Assembly: GCA_036971475.1 (NCBI GenBank)
Contig: JBAIZL010000001.1
Coordinates: 95,466,350-95,530,349, forward strand
DNA from: Prosapia bicincta
Taxonomy: Eukaryota; Arthropoda; Insecta; Hemiptera; Cercopidae
Direction of reading: 5' to 3'
Length of the DNA stretch: 64,000 bases
Part shown: one piece after another, positions 49,189-58,906 of the stretch
Position numbering within the stretch: the stretch's first letter is position 1
Layout: each line of letters opens with the position of its first letter
The notes under the pieces: model-generated
Told to the model about the DNA's origin: nothing
Database searches by the model: none
The model's input: the letters and a program-made list of their open reading frames with translations, nothing else
Program-made: the position numbers and the translations under genes

Positions 49189-49206
49189 TGGCGCCCAACG
49201 TGGGGC
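49189..49206 (+). promoter_or_regulatory. Primer-binding site, tRNA-Lys
   Basis: TGGCGCCCAACGTGGGGC begins 4 nt after the LTR end. It is the 18-nt complement expected for the 3' end of the tRNA-Lys isoacceptor also used by several retroviruses and gypsy-type elements. It would prime minus-strand DNA synthesis. Confidence 0.93.
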
Positions 49207-49485
49207 CTTTGAACAGGTTCCCTATATCAAAATTGAATAATTATATAATAGAAATGAATCGAGATAGTTTAAATAAATGAAGTCAAAATGTTTTAAATAA
49301 TGTAATTAAATTTTTAATAATATAAATTGAACAAATCCAAGAGCGTAAAAATAAAATAAATAAATAAATAAATTTGAATAAAGAGTTAGTCGAAAGAGCG
49401 GGTAGGAACCATCTGGCCTAAACCAAATCGAAAAGAAAGGAATAAGTACATAAATAAATAATTGAATATTAAATAGTAAATCAAA
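49207..49485 (+). other. Untranslated leader between primer site and gag
   Basis: AT-rich leader of about 280 nt with no frame. Packaging signals would be expected here but none can be recognised by eye. Confidence 0.6.
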
Positions 49486-50943
49486 ATGTCAAAACCCGAG
49501 ATAGATAAATTGATGGCCTATTTCAAGGCAAAGGAGGAAAAAGACAAAGAAGAGAAAGGGAAGGCGGAAGCAAGACAAAGAGAGAAAGAGAGAGATGAAA
49601 AAGAGAAGCGATTGAGAGAGGAGGAGAGACAATTGAGAGAGAAAGAGAAGGAGGTAGAAAAACAATTGAGAGAGAAAGAGAAGGAGGTAGAAAAACAATT
49701 GAGAGAGAAAGAGAAGGAGGAAGCAAGACAAAGAGAGAAGGAGAGAGATGAAAAAGAGAAACGAATGAGAGAGGAAGCAGAACAAAGAGCGAAGGAGAGA
49801 GAAGACAAAGAAAAACAATGGAGAGAGGAGGAGAAACAATTGAGAGAGAAAGAGAAGGAGGTAGAAAAACGATGGAGAGAGGAAGAGAAACAGTTGAGAG
49901 AGAAAGAGAAGGCGGAAGAGAAACGATTAAGAGAGGAAGAGAGACAACTGAGAGAGAAGGAAAAAGCCGAAGAGAAAATGGAAAGACAACGGTTATGGGA
50001 GGCTTTCCAGGGAAAATTCGATGACTACCAAAAAGAAAATGAGGCGAAGACAAGTCATATATATGAAAAGTTAAGCGAGCATGAGACAGAAATAGAGAGA
50101 CTGAAAACTAAAACGGAAACAAAAACGGCTAAATTAAACGAGAAAGTACAGGATATCCAAGAGGACATTAAAACGGTAAAGCAACAAGTCGCAAAGGTAA
50201 AGCAAACCGCTGGAGCGGGAATAGTAACACAAGTTTGCTTACCAAGGGTAATAGACAGGAACGGGGAGGCCACGTACCGTAGGATTGAGTTCTGGGGGAA
50301 TGACAAGGAAGATCCAATGACATTCCTAGGGGAAATAGAAGATCTATTTTCTGAAATAGACAATACTATGGACGAGACTGCAAAACTAAGAATAGTAGAG
50401 CGATATTTGAAAGGGGCAGCGGATGCATGGTGGAAAGCCATAAAAAACAATACAGAAACTTATTCTGAATTCAGGCAGGAATTCACGGAGCATTTCTGGA
50501 GTTATCGCCAGCAGGATAGGGTACGCAGACAGATAAATCAAGGGCGCTACCATAATAATGGACCATACTCTATGGCAGAGTATTTTATTATGATGGTAAA
50601 CAGGGCGAAAAACTTAGACCCGATAATCCCAGAGAACCATCTAATTTTCATGTTAATGAAACACTTTGGGAGTAACGTTCAGCTAGCTAGTGTGGGGAAC
50701 CCCACAAGTAACATCAAACAAGCGATAGTTTTCCTACAACAGCTAGACAGCGTTACTGACAACGGCAATGGTAATGGGAACGCTCAAAGAAGTCAACAGA
50801 GGCAGGTTGCTCCAAACCAACAACCTAACCCTAACCCAAGGTCCCATGGTGATACCGCAAAATACCAAGAGACCAAGTATCCTAAAAACCCTCATCCTAA
50901 ATCGCCTATCCCCGGACCAAGCGACCACAAGCCAAAAAACTAA
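49486..50943 (+). CDS. gag: Gag polyprotein (485 aa)
   Basis: This is the structural protein that would form the particle. The ATG sits in a good context (tcaaaATGtc). Residues about 14-240 form a very long charged coiled coil made largely of E, K, R and Q, in part as an 11-residue repeat (REKEKEVEKQL), which points to a hendecad rather than a heptad pattern. Residues about 260-420 look like the capsid region of Ty3/gypsy Gag proteins (DPMTFLGEIEDLF at 276-288, AADAWWKAI at 311-319, FRQEFTEHF near 329). The C-terminal 60 residues are rich in Q, N, P and K. There is only one cysteine (251), so no CCHC zinc knuckle. The stop follows directly after the slippery heptamer. The 5' half is almost pure purine on the plus strand, which produces spurious frames on the minus strand. 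Confidence 0.93.
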   Translation: MSKPEIDKLMAYFKAKEEKDKEEKGKAEARQREKERDEKEKRLREEERQLREKEKEVEKQLREKEKEVEKQLREKEKEEARQREKERDEKEKRMREEAEQRAKEREDKEKQWREEEKQLREKEKEVEKRWREEEKQLREKEKAEEKRLREEERQLREKEKAEEKMERQRLWEAFQGKFDDYQKENEAKTSHIYEKLSEHETEIERLKTKTETKTAKLNEKVQDIQEDIKTVKQQVAKVKQTAGAGIVTQVCLPRVIDRNGEATYRRIEFWGNDKEDPMTFLGEIEDLFSEIDNTMDETAKLRIVERYLKGAADAWWKAIKNNTETYSEFRQEFTEHFWSYRQQDRVRRQINQGRYHNNGPYSMAEYFIMMVNRAKNLDPIIPENHLIFMLMKHFGSNVQLASVGNPTSNIKQAIVFLQQLDSVTDNGNGNGNAQRSQQRQVAPNQQPNPNPRSHGDTAKYQETKYPKNPHPKSPIPGPSDHKPKN

Positions 50944-50997
50944 ATATAGGGATCTCTGGCAACAATCAGGGAGATAAGTTAACCAGGTTAGAGATCC
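50934..50997 (+). promoter_or_regulatory. Programmed -1 ribosomal frameshift signal
   Basis: In the gag frame the last codons are CCA AAA AAC TAA, so the heptamer A AAA AAC (50934-50940) fits the eukaryotic rule X XXY YYZ and abuts the stop. Nine nucleotides later GGATCTCT (50950-50957) can pair perfectly with AGAGATCC (50990-50997), giving a stimulatory stem at the usual spacing; a pseudoknot is possible but not evident. The pol frame is the -1 frame, open from 50901 on, so a slip leads straight into pol. Confidence 0.88.
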
Positions 50998-51089
50998 GAA
51001 GCAATAAGAAACCAAAAATAATTCAGAGCGAGAGACCGAAGGAAAAGCCGGTTTACCATCATAATAAGATCAGGCTAGGCGGTTTTTCC

Positions 51090-54000
51090 ATGTCTATTAG
51101 GGACGATTTGTTAGAGGAAAGAATTGACTCGGTTATAACACTAGAGAATATAGACCAGTGTCCAGTGATAGAGTGCGAAATTAAGGACCATAAGTTAATT
51201 GCACAAGTTGATACAGGTGCCCAAATGTCTGTGATTAAAACAGAAAAATACATAGCCCTAAAACAAAACGGGAATTTATTCTATGAGCTACCTATAGCTA
51301 ATGTAGCGATAGTCACAGCATTAGGGTCAACCTGTAAACGGGTCAAATTACAAACAATGCTACCTCTAACATTAAACGGACACACAAAGGAATTTGTTTT
51401 CTTGATTGTGGACAATCTACGGGTTGACCTCATCTTGGGAGCAAATACTTTGTGTGCGTTAAAAGCCCGGATAAACATGGAGAGATCGTTCATGACGTAT
51501 GAAATTGATGGATATCTGCTGCACCAGGAGTTTCTTGTAGCGAATAATAATAAAAATAATATAAAACAAGAGATAGGATGTAATAAAATTAACAAAATAA
51601 CAAACAAAAATGCTAACAAAAATGTAATATGTTCCGACGTTACAAGCGGGGAACAGGAAATAAATATAATAGATCCGTCTTATATAGACGGGCAAGTTAA
51701 CGACGGCAAATTAACACCTGTAGAGCCGACATTGGAGTGCCCGATAGTGAATAGCGTGCAGAAGGGGCTGTTCACGGGAAAGGATCAGGAAGATGGGTCC
51801 TTGTGCGAGTTAGGCGATGACAAACTAAAAAATAAACAAACACGAAACAAAAATATGACTAAAAATGTAAAATGTTCCACCGATACAAGCGGGGAACAGA
51901 AAATAAAATTAAAACAATTGTCAACGAATAAGGTTAAGAATGAGGTTACCAAAAATTTAAATAACAAATTGTGCGAAAATTCGAGGAAGAGTGAATTATT
52001 AAACTGTGAAAGAACGGAATCAAGTAAGCTAACGGGATTAAACAAAGCAAAAAATGGGTTAACCAAGCCTACAACAAACAAATTAAATAATGACGAGGGA
52101 GGATTCAACGAATTAAATAAAAATGGCTACAAGCCGAAACAAATAAAATTCCAACAAGTTAGGGAAAGACTTAATTGTCGGGAAACAAATCCGTTAGACT
52201 TAACAAGAATTCCAAAGCACTTTAATTCTAATCAATCTTGCTTGAAAACGAAGTCCAAATTGTTTGCTAAAAATAAATTTAGAAGTAAATCTCACCAGTA
52301 TAAAAATTATCAAAATAAACCAAGTAAAAATAAATCAAAAATAAGAATAAAATACAGGAATTACGCACAATGGCGTAACACAAAACGCCGAAAGAAAATC
52401 AGAACGCGTAAAACATGTCTTAAAATAAATACGATTAAGTTGGAAAATATAAATAATCATTGCATATTAAACAAACAAGAAATGTTGAAGTTACAAGAAT
52501 TGATAAACAATTATTCAGACGTGTTTAATGAAAAACCAGGTAGATCCAATAAATATAAACATGCGCTCAAAATTAAGGAAGGCACAACTTTTGTGAACAG
52601 GAACTATCCTATTCCAATGAACTTCCGCAAACAGGTTCAAGAAGAAATCGACAAAATGCTCCGATATGACATAATTGAGAGGTCAAGGACGCCGTATGTT
52701 AATCCTATGGTTGTTGTCATAAAATCAGACAATACGGTTCGACTTTGTTTAGACGCTAGGAAGTTAAACGAGATAACTGTACCCGATTATGAAAGTGCAC
52801 CTAGTATAGACGACATCCTAAGAAAAGGAAGGAATAAACGGTATATTTCAAAGATTGATATGACATCCAGTTTTTGGCAAGTGCCATTGACACACGATTC
52901 CAAGAAATATACCGGCTTTTTATTCGACAATAAGGTGTACAATTTTAAGGTCGTTCCATTCGGGTTACAGAATTCTCTAGCGGCCCTAGTGAGAACAGTC
53001 GATTTGACACTTGGCGTGGAGTTAAGCGACAACATATTAGCCTATGTTGACGACTTGTTATGTCTATCGGAGACATTTGAAGAACACCTCGAGCACTTGC
53101 GTATAATATTTTCCAAATTCAGGGAGGGAAATTTAACAATAAATCCCAATAAGACATTGTTCTGCCAACAGGAAGTGAAGTTTTTAGGGTACATTTTTGA
53201 CCAGAAAGGGGTAAAAACTGACCCAGATAAGCTCCAAGCGATTCGCGATTTTCCTAGTCCTAAGAATAAGAAACAACTACAATCATTCTTAGGATTTGTG
53301 AATTATTATTCGCGATTCACAAGTCAATACGCCCGAGAAACTTCACCCCTGTTGAAGCTATTAAGAAAGGGACAACCCTGGGTTTGGGATATAGAAATGC
53401 AAGATGCGTTTAGGAATGTAAAAAACCTGTTTGTGGAAGCAGTTACTTTGACACATCCGGTGGAAGGTCGGGGAACGTTTTTACAAACTGATGCGAGCGA
53501 TAACGCTATAGCAAGTCAGCTGTACCAGGAAGACCAACAGGGCAGGTTACAAGTAATTGGATTTGTATCGAGAACACTGAAACACGCGGAATTAGGGTAT
53601 ACAGTGTGCGAAAAGGAGCTTTTGGCAATAGTGCATGGCCTAAAGAAGTTTCGGCCATTGATAGTAGGGGCCCCATTAACTATCATTACAGACAACAAAG
53701 CACTAAAGTTTCTCTATTCATGCAACTATACCAATGCACGCATAACTAGGTGGATTCTCGCGATACAGGAATATCAGCCAAAAATGAGACACTGTCCAGG
53801 TAAAGAAAACGTTCCTTGCGACACCATAAGTCGGATGTATCAAAGTAATACAGGAAATAATAGCGGGCAAAAGGGATTAAATATAGTTAAAATAGGACAA
53901 ATTAAGGTAGAATGCCCTACAATAATACAAAAGATGTTTAAAGAAATGAGACAAGTCCAGGAGCAAGAACCTGAACTTTCTCATATAATAAATCACATAA

Positions 54001-55112
54001 ATCAGTTTAATTATTATAAAATATGTAACAATATATTATGTAAAATTGTAAACAATAGAACGAAGGTTGTGATGCCAAAGCAAAATATCGTTCCATTTAT
54101 AGAGCATGTACACAAACAATATGCACATTTAGGTAGAAATAAAATTGTCAAAATGATAAACAAACATGTTTACATTAAAAATATACATCAACAAGTCATA
54201 GATGTCATTCGGAAATGTCGGATCTGCCAGTTTGCAAAAGTAACAAATCGATATTTGCAAGCAAGGACTAAACCCATTTTAACACAACAGCCGGGAGAGA
54301 TTGTTGCTGTCGATTTTTTAGGACCTTTGCCCCGGAGCACAGGAGGTGCAAGACACATTTTAGTGGTTGTAGACGTATTCTCGAAATTAGTAAAATTATA
54401 TGCAGTTAAGCGCCCAAATACGACGAGTACAATCGCCAAACTGTCGCATTATTTTCAGACAATAGGGAAGCCTAGGCGAATACTCTCAGATTTCGGATCG
54501 GCTTTTACGTCCCGACAATGGAATTTATGGATGCGCGACAACAGTGTTGAGCATACATTAATTCCGGTCAGGCATCCACAGGTAAACCATGCCGAGAGGA
54601 TAAACCGAGATCTGGGCAGGATTCTTAGGACCTATTGTCATGAAGAGCAGTCATCATGGATGAGATATCTGCCATATATGGAACAGGTAATTAACATAAC
54701 TCCCCATGAAGTAACTGGATATTCACCTATCCAGGTACACCATGGGGAAGTACCGATATATATATGGGAGAGATTTCTGCCAGATGATTGTAGAAATGCG
54801 GAACAAGCGACACAAAGAGAAACCTTACAAAATGTATTCGATCGTATAAGGACAGTGGGAGAAAGACGGGCTGCTATGAAAAATATAAACTGCCGAGAAA
54901 CGTCGTTTCAACCGGGCGATTTAGTCCTAATCACTAGGCACAATAGATCAGATGTGTCTAAGAATGAGACAGAAAAACTGCTGTTAAAGTACCAAGGTCC
55001 TTATAAAATTAAAAGGAAAATGGGTCGAAAAACCTACCAAATTGCAAACATGGTTACAGATAAAATCCGAGGCATCTATGACATAAAAGATATTAAAAAG
55101 TTTTATGAATGA
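51090..55112 (+). CDS. pol: Pol polyprotein: protease, RT, RNase H, integrase (1,340 aa from first ATG)
   Basis: It carries out maturation, reverse transcription and integration. Residues are counted from the ATG at 51090, but the frame is open from 50901 and is most likely entered by -1 frameshifting, adding about 50 residues. Protease: DTGA at 41-44, ILGA at 115-118. Residues about 150-460 are a Lys/Asn-rich spacer with a strongly basic part near 375-445. Reverse transcriptase about 477-715: D590 in KIDMTSSFWQVPL, YVDD at 652-655, FLGYIF from 698. RNase H: D801, E843, D868. Integrase: zinc site H1008, H1013, C1043, C1046; catalytic D1075, D1134, E1169; GPY module at 1303-1305. There is no chromodomain. 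The D-E gap is 34 residues (HPQVNHAER), one less than the classic 35; I recall this shortened form from arthropod gypsy-type elements. No frameshift or stop is seen. Confidence 0.96.
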   Translation: MSIRDDLLEERIDSVITLENIDQCPVIECEIKDHKLIAQVDTGAQMSVIKTEKYIALKQNGNLFYELPIANVAIVTALGSTCKRVKLQTMLPLTLNGHTKEFVFLIVDNLRVDLILGANTLCALKARINMERSFMTYEIDGYLLHQEFLVANNNKNNIKQEIGCNKINKITNKNANKNVICSDVTSGEQEINIIDPSYIDGQVNDGKLTPVEPTLECPIVNSVQKGLFTGKDQEDGSLCELGDDKLKNKQTRNKNMTKNVKCSTDTSGEQKIKLKQLSTNKVKNEVTKNLNNKLCENSRKSELLNCERTESSKLTGLNKAKNGLTKPTTNKLNNDEGGFNELNKNGYKPKQIKFQQVRERLNCRETNPLDLTRIPKHFNSNQSCLKTKSKLFAKNKFRSKSHQYKNYQNKPSKNKSKIRIKYRNYAQWRNTKRRKKIRTRKTCLKINTIKLENINNHCILNKQEMLKLQELINNYSDVFNEKPGRSNKYKHALKIKEGTTFVNRNYPIPMNFRKQVQEEIDKMLRYDIIERSRTPYVNPMVVVIKSDNTVRLCLDARKLNEITVPDYESAPSIDDILRKGRNKRYISKIDMTSSFWQVPLTHDSKKYTGFLFDNKVYNFKVVPFGLQNSLAALVRTVDLTLGVELSDNILAYVDDLLCLSETFEEHLEHLRIIFSKFREGNLTINPNKTLFCQQEVKFLGYIFDQKGVKTDPDKLQAIRDFPSPKNKKQLQSFLGFVNYYSRFTSQYARETSPLLKLLRKGQPWVWDIEMQDAFRNVKNLFVEAVTLTHPVEGRGTFLQTDASDNAIASQLYQEDQQGRLQVIGFVSRTLKHAELGYTVCEKELLAIVHGLKKFRPLIVGAPLTIITDNKALKFLYSCNYTNARITRWILAIQEYQPKMRHCPGKENVPCDTISRMYQSNTGNNSGQKGLNIVKIGQIKVECPTIIQKMFKEMRQVQEQEPELSHIINHINQFNYYKICNNILCKIVNNRTKVVMPKQNIVPFIEHVHKQYAHLGRNKIVKMINKHVYIKNIHQQVIDVIRKCRICQFAKVTNRYLQARTKPILTQQPGEIVAVDFLGPLPRSTGGARHILVVVDVFSKLVKLYAVKRPNTTSTIAKLSHYFQTIGKPRRILSDFGSAFTSRQWNLWMRDNSVEHTLIPVRHPQVNHAERINRDLGRILRTYCHEEQSSWMRYLPYMEQVINITPHEVTGYSPIQVHHGEVPIYIWERFLPDDCRNAEQATQRETLQNVFDRIRTVGERRAAMKNINCRETSFQPGDLVLITRHNRSDVSKNETEKLLLKYQGPYKIKRKMGRKTYQIANMVTDKIRGIYDIKDIKKFYE

Positions 55113-55319
55113 GTAAAAAATATTTTAAAACGAAATACTATTAAGAAAGGCAGTACAAATAAACAACCGCTGTACTTTTAAATAAACCAGAATTGTCTAG
55201 GTTGAAATAATTTATAATAAAATATCCAGATGTTTGAATGAAATACCCAGCGAGTCGAACAAATGTAAACAAAGGCTCAAGGTTAAGGGCAATCACTTGT
55301 GTTTGTAAACAAGGCCACA

Positions 55320-55870
55320 ATGAAGTATCCGGTGGACGGGCGGGGAACGAGTTTATAAAAACTTTCCTTGCAGCAAAATAAGCCGGACGTACCAAAATAG
55401 TAGAGGGCAAAAAAGGCCTAAATGTATTTAAAACAGGACAAAGTCAAAAGGATGTTCTACGGAAATTCCAAAATGTTTAAAGAGAAATGTTTAAGGGATA
55501 TGAAATAAACTCAGGAACAATAACTTGATTTGTTACAGTTAACCAAATCAACTGTGTCAATAATTATAAAATATCGTGTAATGTATTCTGTAAAATGGTA
55601 TATGATGTTAAAAACATTGAGAAGTTTTATGACGGGTAAAGGGATTCTAGAATGTGACCCTTACACTTATCATAATCCTAAAAGTACAGAAATGCCAAAT
55701 TAGAATATTGCTGCAATAATAGAACCAGTACGCGAGCGATAAGTTAAGTTAGGCAGGAATCAAATTGTCAGAATGATTAATAAACTGATTTAATGTAAAA
55801 ACAAGAATAAGCAGTAATTGAACAAGGCTACATCTAAACTTTAAGATTAGCTACGTATTTGAAAAGGGAC
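55320..55870 (+). pseudogene. Decayed, rearranged pol fragment in the 3' region
   Basis: 55360-55590 aligns by eye with the RNase H-integrase linker of pol at about 53805-54050 (gggcaaaa-gg--taaat then aaaacaggacaaa; aattataaaatat-gt-a). About 55600-55640 matches the extreme 3' end of pol (tatgatgttaaaaacattga then gaagttttatga, against pol 55077-55110). From about 55690 the similarity returns to the integrase N-terminal zinc region (gaatcaaattgtcagaatga against pol 54137). Stops and indels are frequent. Weaker similarity may continue into the integrase core near 55950. Confidence 0.65.
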
Positions 55871-56875
55871 GAATGTTAAAATCTAAAACAAACTATTTAA
55901 TAACTAAATCAACATTACAAAAGTATTATTCAGGAAGTCTTTGTGTATATTGAGCAAACATTGCCGAGCTACATCCACTGCTTAAATCAAACAAGCGGGT
56001 CAAATCAAACAACAATCAGGAAGATAGCAAGCGAACTTTAATGACTTGTACAACAAATACGCGGACAGACTTTTGCAAAATCAAACAAGAAATTTGTGTG
56101 CATGAAATAGTGGGTCGTTAGATCAGACTATCACTGTACAATATAAAACAAGAAAACTTGTGTACTAACGATCAAGGTCATAACAATTAGAAACTTTGCA
56201 TTGAAATCAGAAGCAATCAAGATTTATCAAGTGGACTTCGATAATCTGGACACAAGCCAGTCTTATAAACTGTACAATCTAAAGATAGAGAATTTAAAAG
56301 GCAAGTTTCGTTCCGTTTTAATATGATAAGTAGAATTGTTGTCGTATTTTATTAGAATGTTTACAAGCCAGCTCATTGACCTTGCCAGGTAGTTTGGAAT
56401 GTGGAATCCACGCAATAGTTAGCCGCTACGGAAGGTTTATCGGAAAGTAAACAAATTAAACTCGATAAACTGTACTTCCACAGCTGACACAATAATACGT
56501 AATACTTAAGATATGAATGGAATATGTTTAAAAAATAGTACTGTAAGATTAGTTAGGTTTTTTAATTGCAAGTCATTGTTTTTAAAGCCATAACTAGTAT
56601 AAAATGAAATTGACGTGGTAAATATATAAAGGAAATGACAGCCATTAGTGTGGTGAATAATGTGTAATTTGACAAAATAAAAATTTATTGTGGACAAAAG
56701 TGACTAATAAATTACTAATTGACTTGTGTTTGAAGTGTTTCAGGGTGAAAACTTCTCAAGAAACAAGAGAATAATAATAAGAAAATTTTGTAATAGAATA
56801 AGATAGTTTAAGTAATAATAAGATAAGGAATTGGTAAAAAACATTTTAACAAAGTAAAAACATTTTTAACCTCTC

Positions 56876-56887
56876 AAACGGGGAAAT
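56876..56887 (+). promoter_or_regulatory. Putative polypurine tract
   Basis: aaacggggaaat lies directly before the 3' LTR. One C interrupts it and the last base is T, so it is a weak tract, but its position is where plus-strand priming must occur. Confidence 0.55.
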
Positions 56888-58906
56888 TGCAACGGGGTGA
56901 GAGACCGTCGCAAGTGGGAAATAAGTAATTTCCTGTTTTTTAGAAATAAAGCTGTTTTTAAAATAATCAAGTAGGGAATTATACAATTATTAAAGAGGGA
57001 AAAATTAAATAAAACAGTAAATAGAATAGTTAAGCCACATTAAAGAATGTTATAAAATGAATTTGTAATAACTAACTAAATTTGAACATCGAGAGTGAAG
57101 CGAAAAAATTCTAAGTGCCTAAAAAAGCTATTTTTCGAACCAAACCACGTAGAACTTTCATCGACATTTCAAAAGAACCACAATAACCTAGAATGAACAT
57201 TAGAGAAAACAGAATTCAAAAAACTTAAGAAACAAAAAAGTTACAGCCGTTTAAATAAAATAGACATTTTTCAGTGTTCTAAAATTAATTATCAAACTAT
57301 GCAAGCTAAAACAGATTCGTTGCCCGACTTGCCTGTACAAGGAATAAATCGAGCGATAGCAAACTTGCAGGCGGGGTGCGGTAGGTTAAATTCACCGCTA
57401 TATATACTTGGTCTCTAAGCCTTTAGAGACAGTCTGTAAAAATTTTCTAACACGAGGTGCCGCGGGACGCTATGCTGGACCGCGAGTAGAGACCGTCAGC
57501 AGGCCAGATGGACAATAACCTCAGCGCTTTCGACATCCAGGACCACCAAGGATGAAGGCTCCAGACTCAGCCTCCAGGACGCTCGAATAGAGGGAATCCA
57601 CCACCGACGAACCAGGGATGGCGACTTCCGGTGTCCAAGGACCAGGGAATCCAGACGAGGGACCCCAAGGACCGGCAAGAACATCTTTGGCAAGTCATTT
57701 TCTTTATTCGAAATCAGTCACGTCAAATTTAGTTAGTTAATCTTATTAAATTCAAACAAATTTGCAAGCTTAAAACAATGACTTCACTCTTTATAAAATT
57801 TTAATAAATTGTATGCTAAGTAAATGAATTTATGTGCTCAGAATATTTAAAATAATGAATATTAAAATTACAAAAGGTTTTTGGCCATAAGCCGTTTATT
57901 TAAAGAAAATGAGAAATTTTCGAATATTATAAATTTAAAAATTAAAGGTCATAAGTTATGAATTTACCAATTCCATATAGGAGATAAAATATTATTATGT
58001 GTAATTTTGAAAATGATTTTATGTTAATGTAAATGTAATAAATCTATATGCAAAGTATAATTTTTTAAAGCATAAGAAACAAGAAGTAACTCAGTGAATT
58101 GTTTTGCTAATATAATTGTGTAATACTTTGAAGGATAAATTTTCTTTTTTATTTCAATAAATAGAGTTAAATATGTCATAAAAATCAAGATTATTTTCAT
58201 TCCATCCTGTGTCAAATAACCAATAAAAACTGTTTAGCTTTTTCCAACTAATATAAAAATGATTATCAAATCAGTAAACAAATTTAATTAAATTTCATTA
58301 AATGGCAATAGATAAAGCCTAATGTTTTAAAGAGTTTCTCTCTACTAATTTCATGAGCTAGTCTAAAGATTAGTTGGTTTTTTGTAATAAAAGTCCAGAG
58401 ATTTATCTACTGGCAGATTGTGTTTAAGAGGACACAGGAGCCTTTTAAAATAGGTATTTTTAAACACAATCATATTTTGCACGTTCCCTTGCTGTTTCTG
58501 CAGATCATCATCAGGTGGTAAGACTCTGTGTTTTTATGTGTATTATTCTAAATGTGTTTCTTTCCAGCTGACTATGAATTTGACATGTGTGACTATACTT
58601 AGACCATACACAATTGATAAACTTATTTAGGAGGGTTTATATGTATTTTAAATAGTAGTCAGCGGGAATAGGCTTGTTGTGGGTTTGGCCCTACGAGCAG
58701 GAAACATACACTTAACTCTGGGAGTTTAGCACGGTTTTACCAGCAGGGTGATAGGCAGAGTTTTGGTTGTTTATAAATATGTTTTCTTGTAAACAATTAA
58801 ATTTTAGTATTCTGCAAGAAAGGATTTAAACAACACAACAAAACGACCGCGTGGAGCTGCGGTGGTAGGGACGGTAGAGCTGAGGTGAGGTGGAGGGGAC
58901 GTTGCA
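56888..58906 (+). repeat. 3' long terminal repeat (2,019 bp)
   Basis: It has the same length and ends as the 5' LTR. The only difference I find is G at 58211 where the 5' copy has C (48489). It supplies the polyadenylation signals for the element's RNA (AATAAA at 58156, 58222 or 58386 are candidates). Confidence 0.97.

Larger units (their letters stand above)
55113..56887 (+). other. 3' region of the LTR element, no env
   Basis: There is no frame above about 90 codons on either strand, so an envelope gene is absent. The first half carries decayed pol-like sequence (listed separately). The rest is AT-rich and unrecognised. Confidence 0.7.
47166..58906 (+). mobile_element. Intact-looking Ty3/gypsy-type LTR retrotransposon, 11,741 bp
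   Basis: The order is 5' LTR, tRNA-Lys primer-binding site, gag, -1 frameshift signal, pol (protease, RT, RNase H, integrase), a long 3' region, a weak purine tract and the 3' LTR. The domain order with integrase after RNase H places it in the Ty3/gypsy group. There is no env-like frame. Both ORFs are uninterrupted, all catalytic residues are present and the LTRs differ at one base in 2,019 that I can find (C at 48489, G at 58211). The copy is therefore young and could still be competent. The long LTRs and the 1.8-kb 3' region make it larger than many elements of this group. Confidence 0.95.

Noticed and set aside
49489..50053. Long Ser/Leu/Phe-rich minus-strand frames opposite gag
   Set aside because: They mirror the purine-only coiled-coil coding region; gag on the plus strand has family-like sequence and proper signals.
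55113..56887. An env gene after pol
   Set aside because: Only short frames exist on either strand, and part of the region is decayed pol-like sequence.
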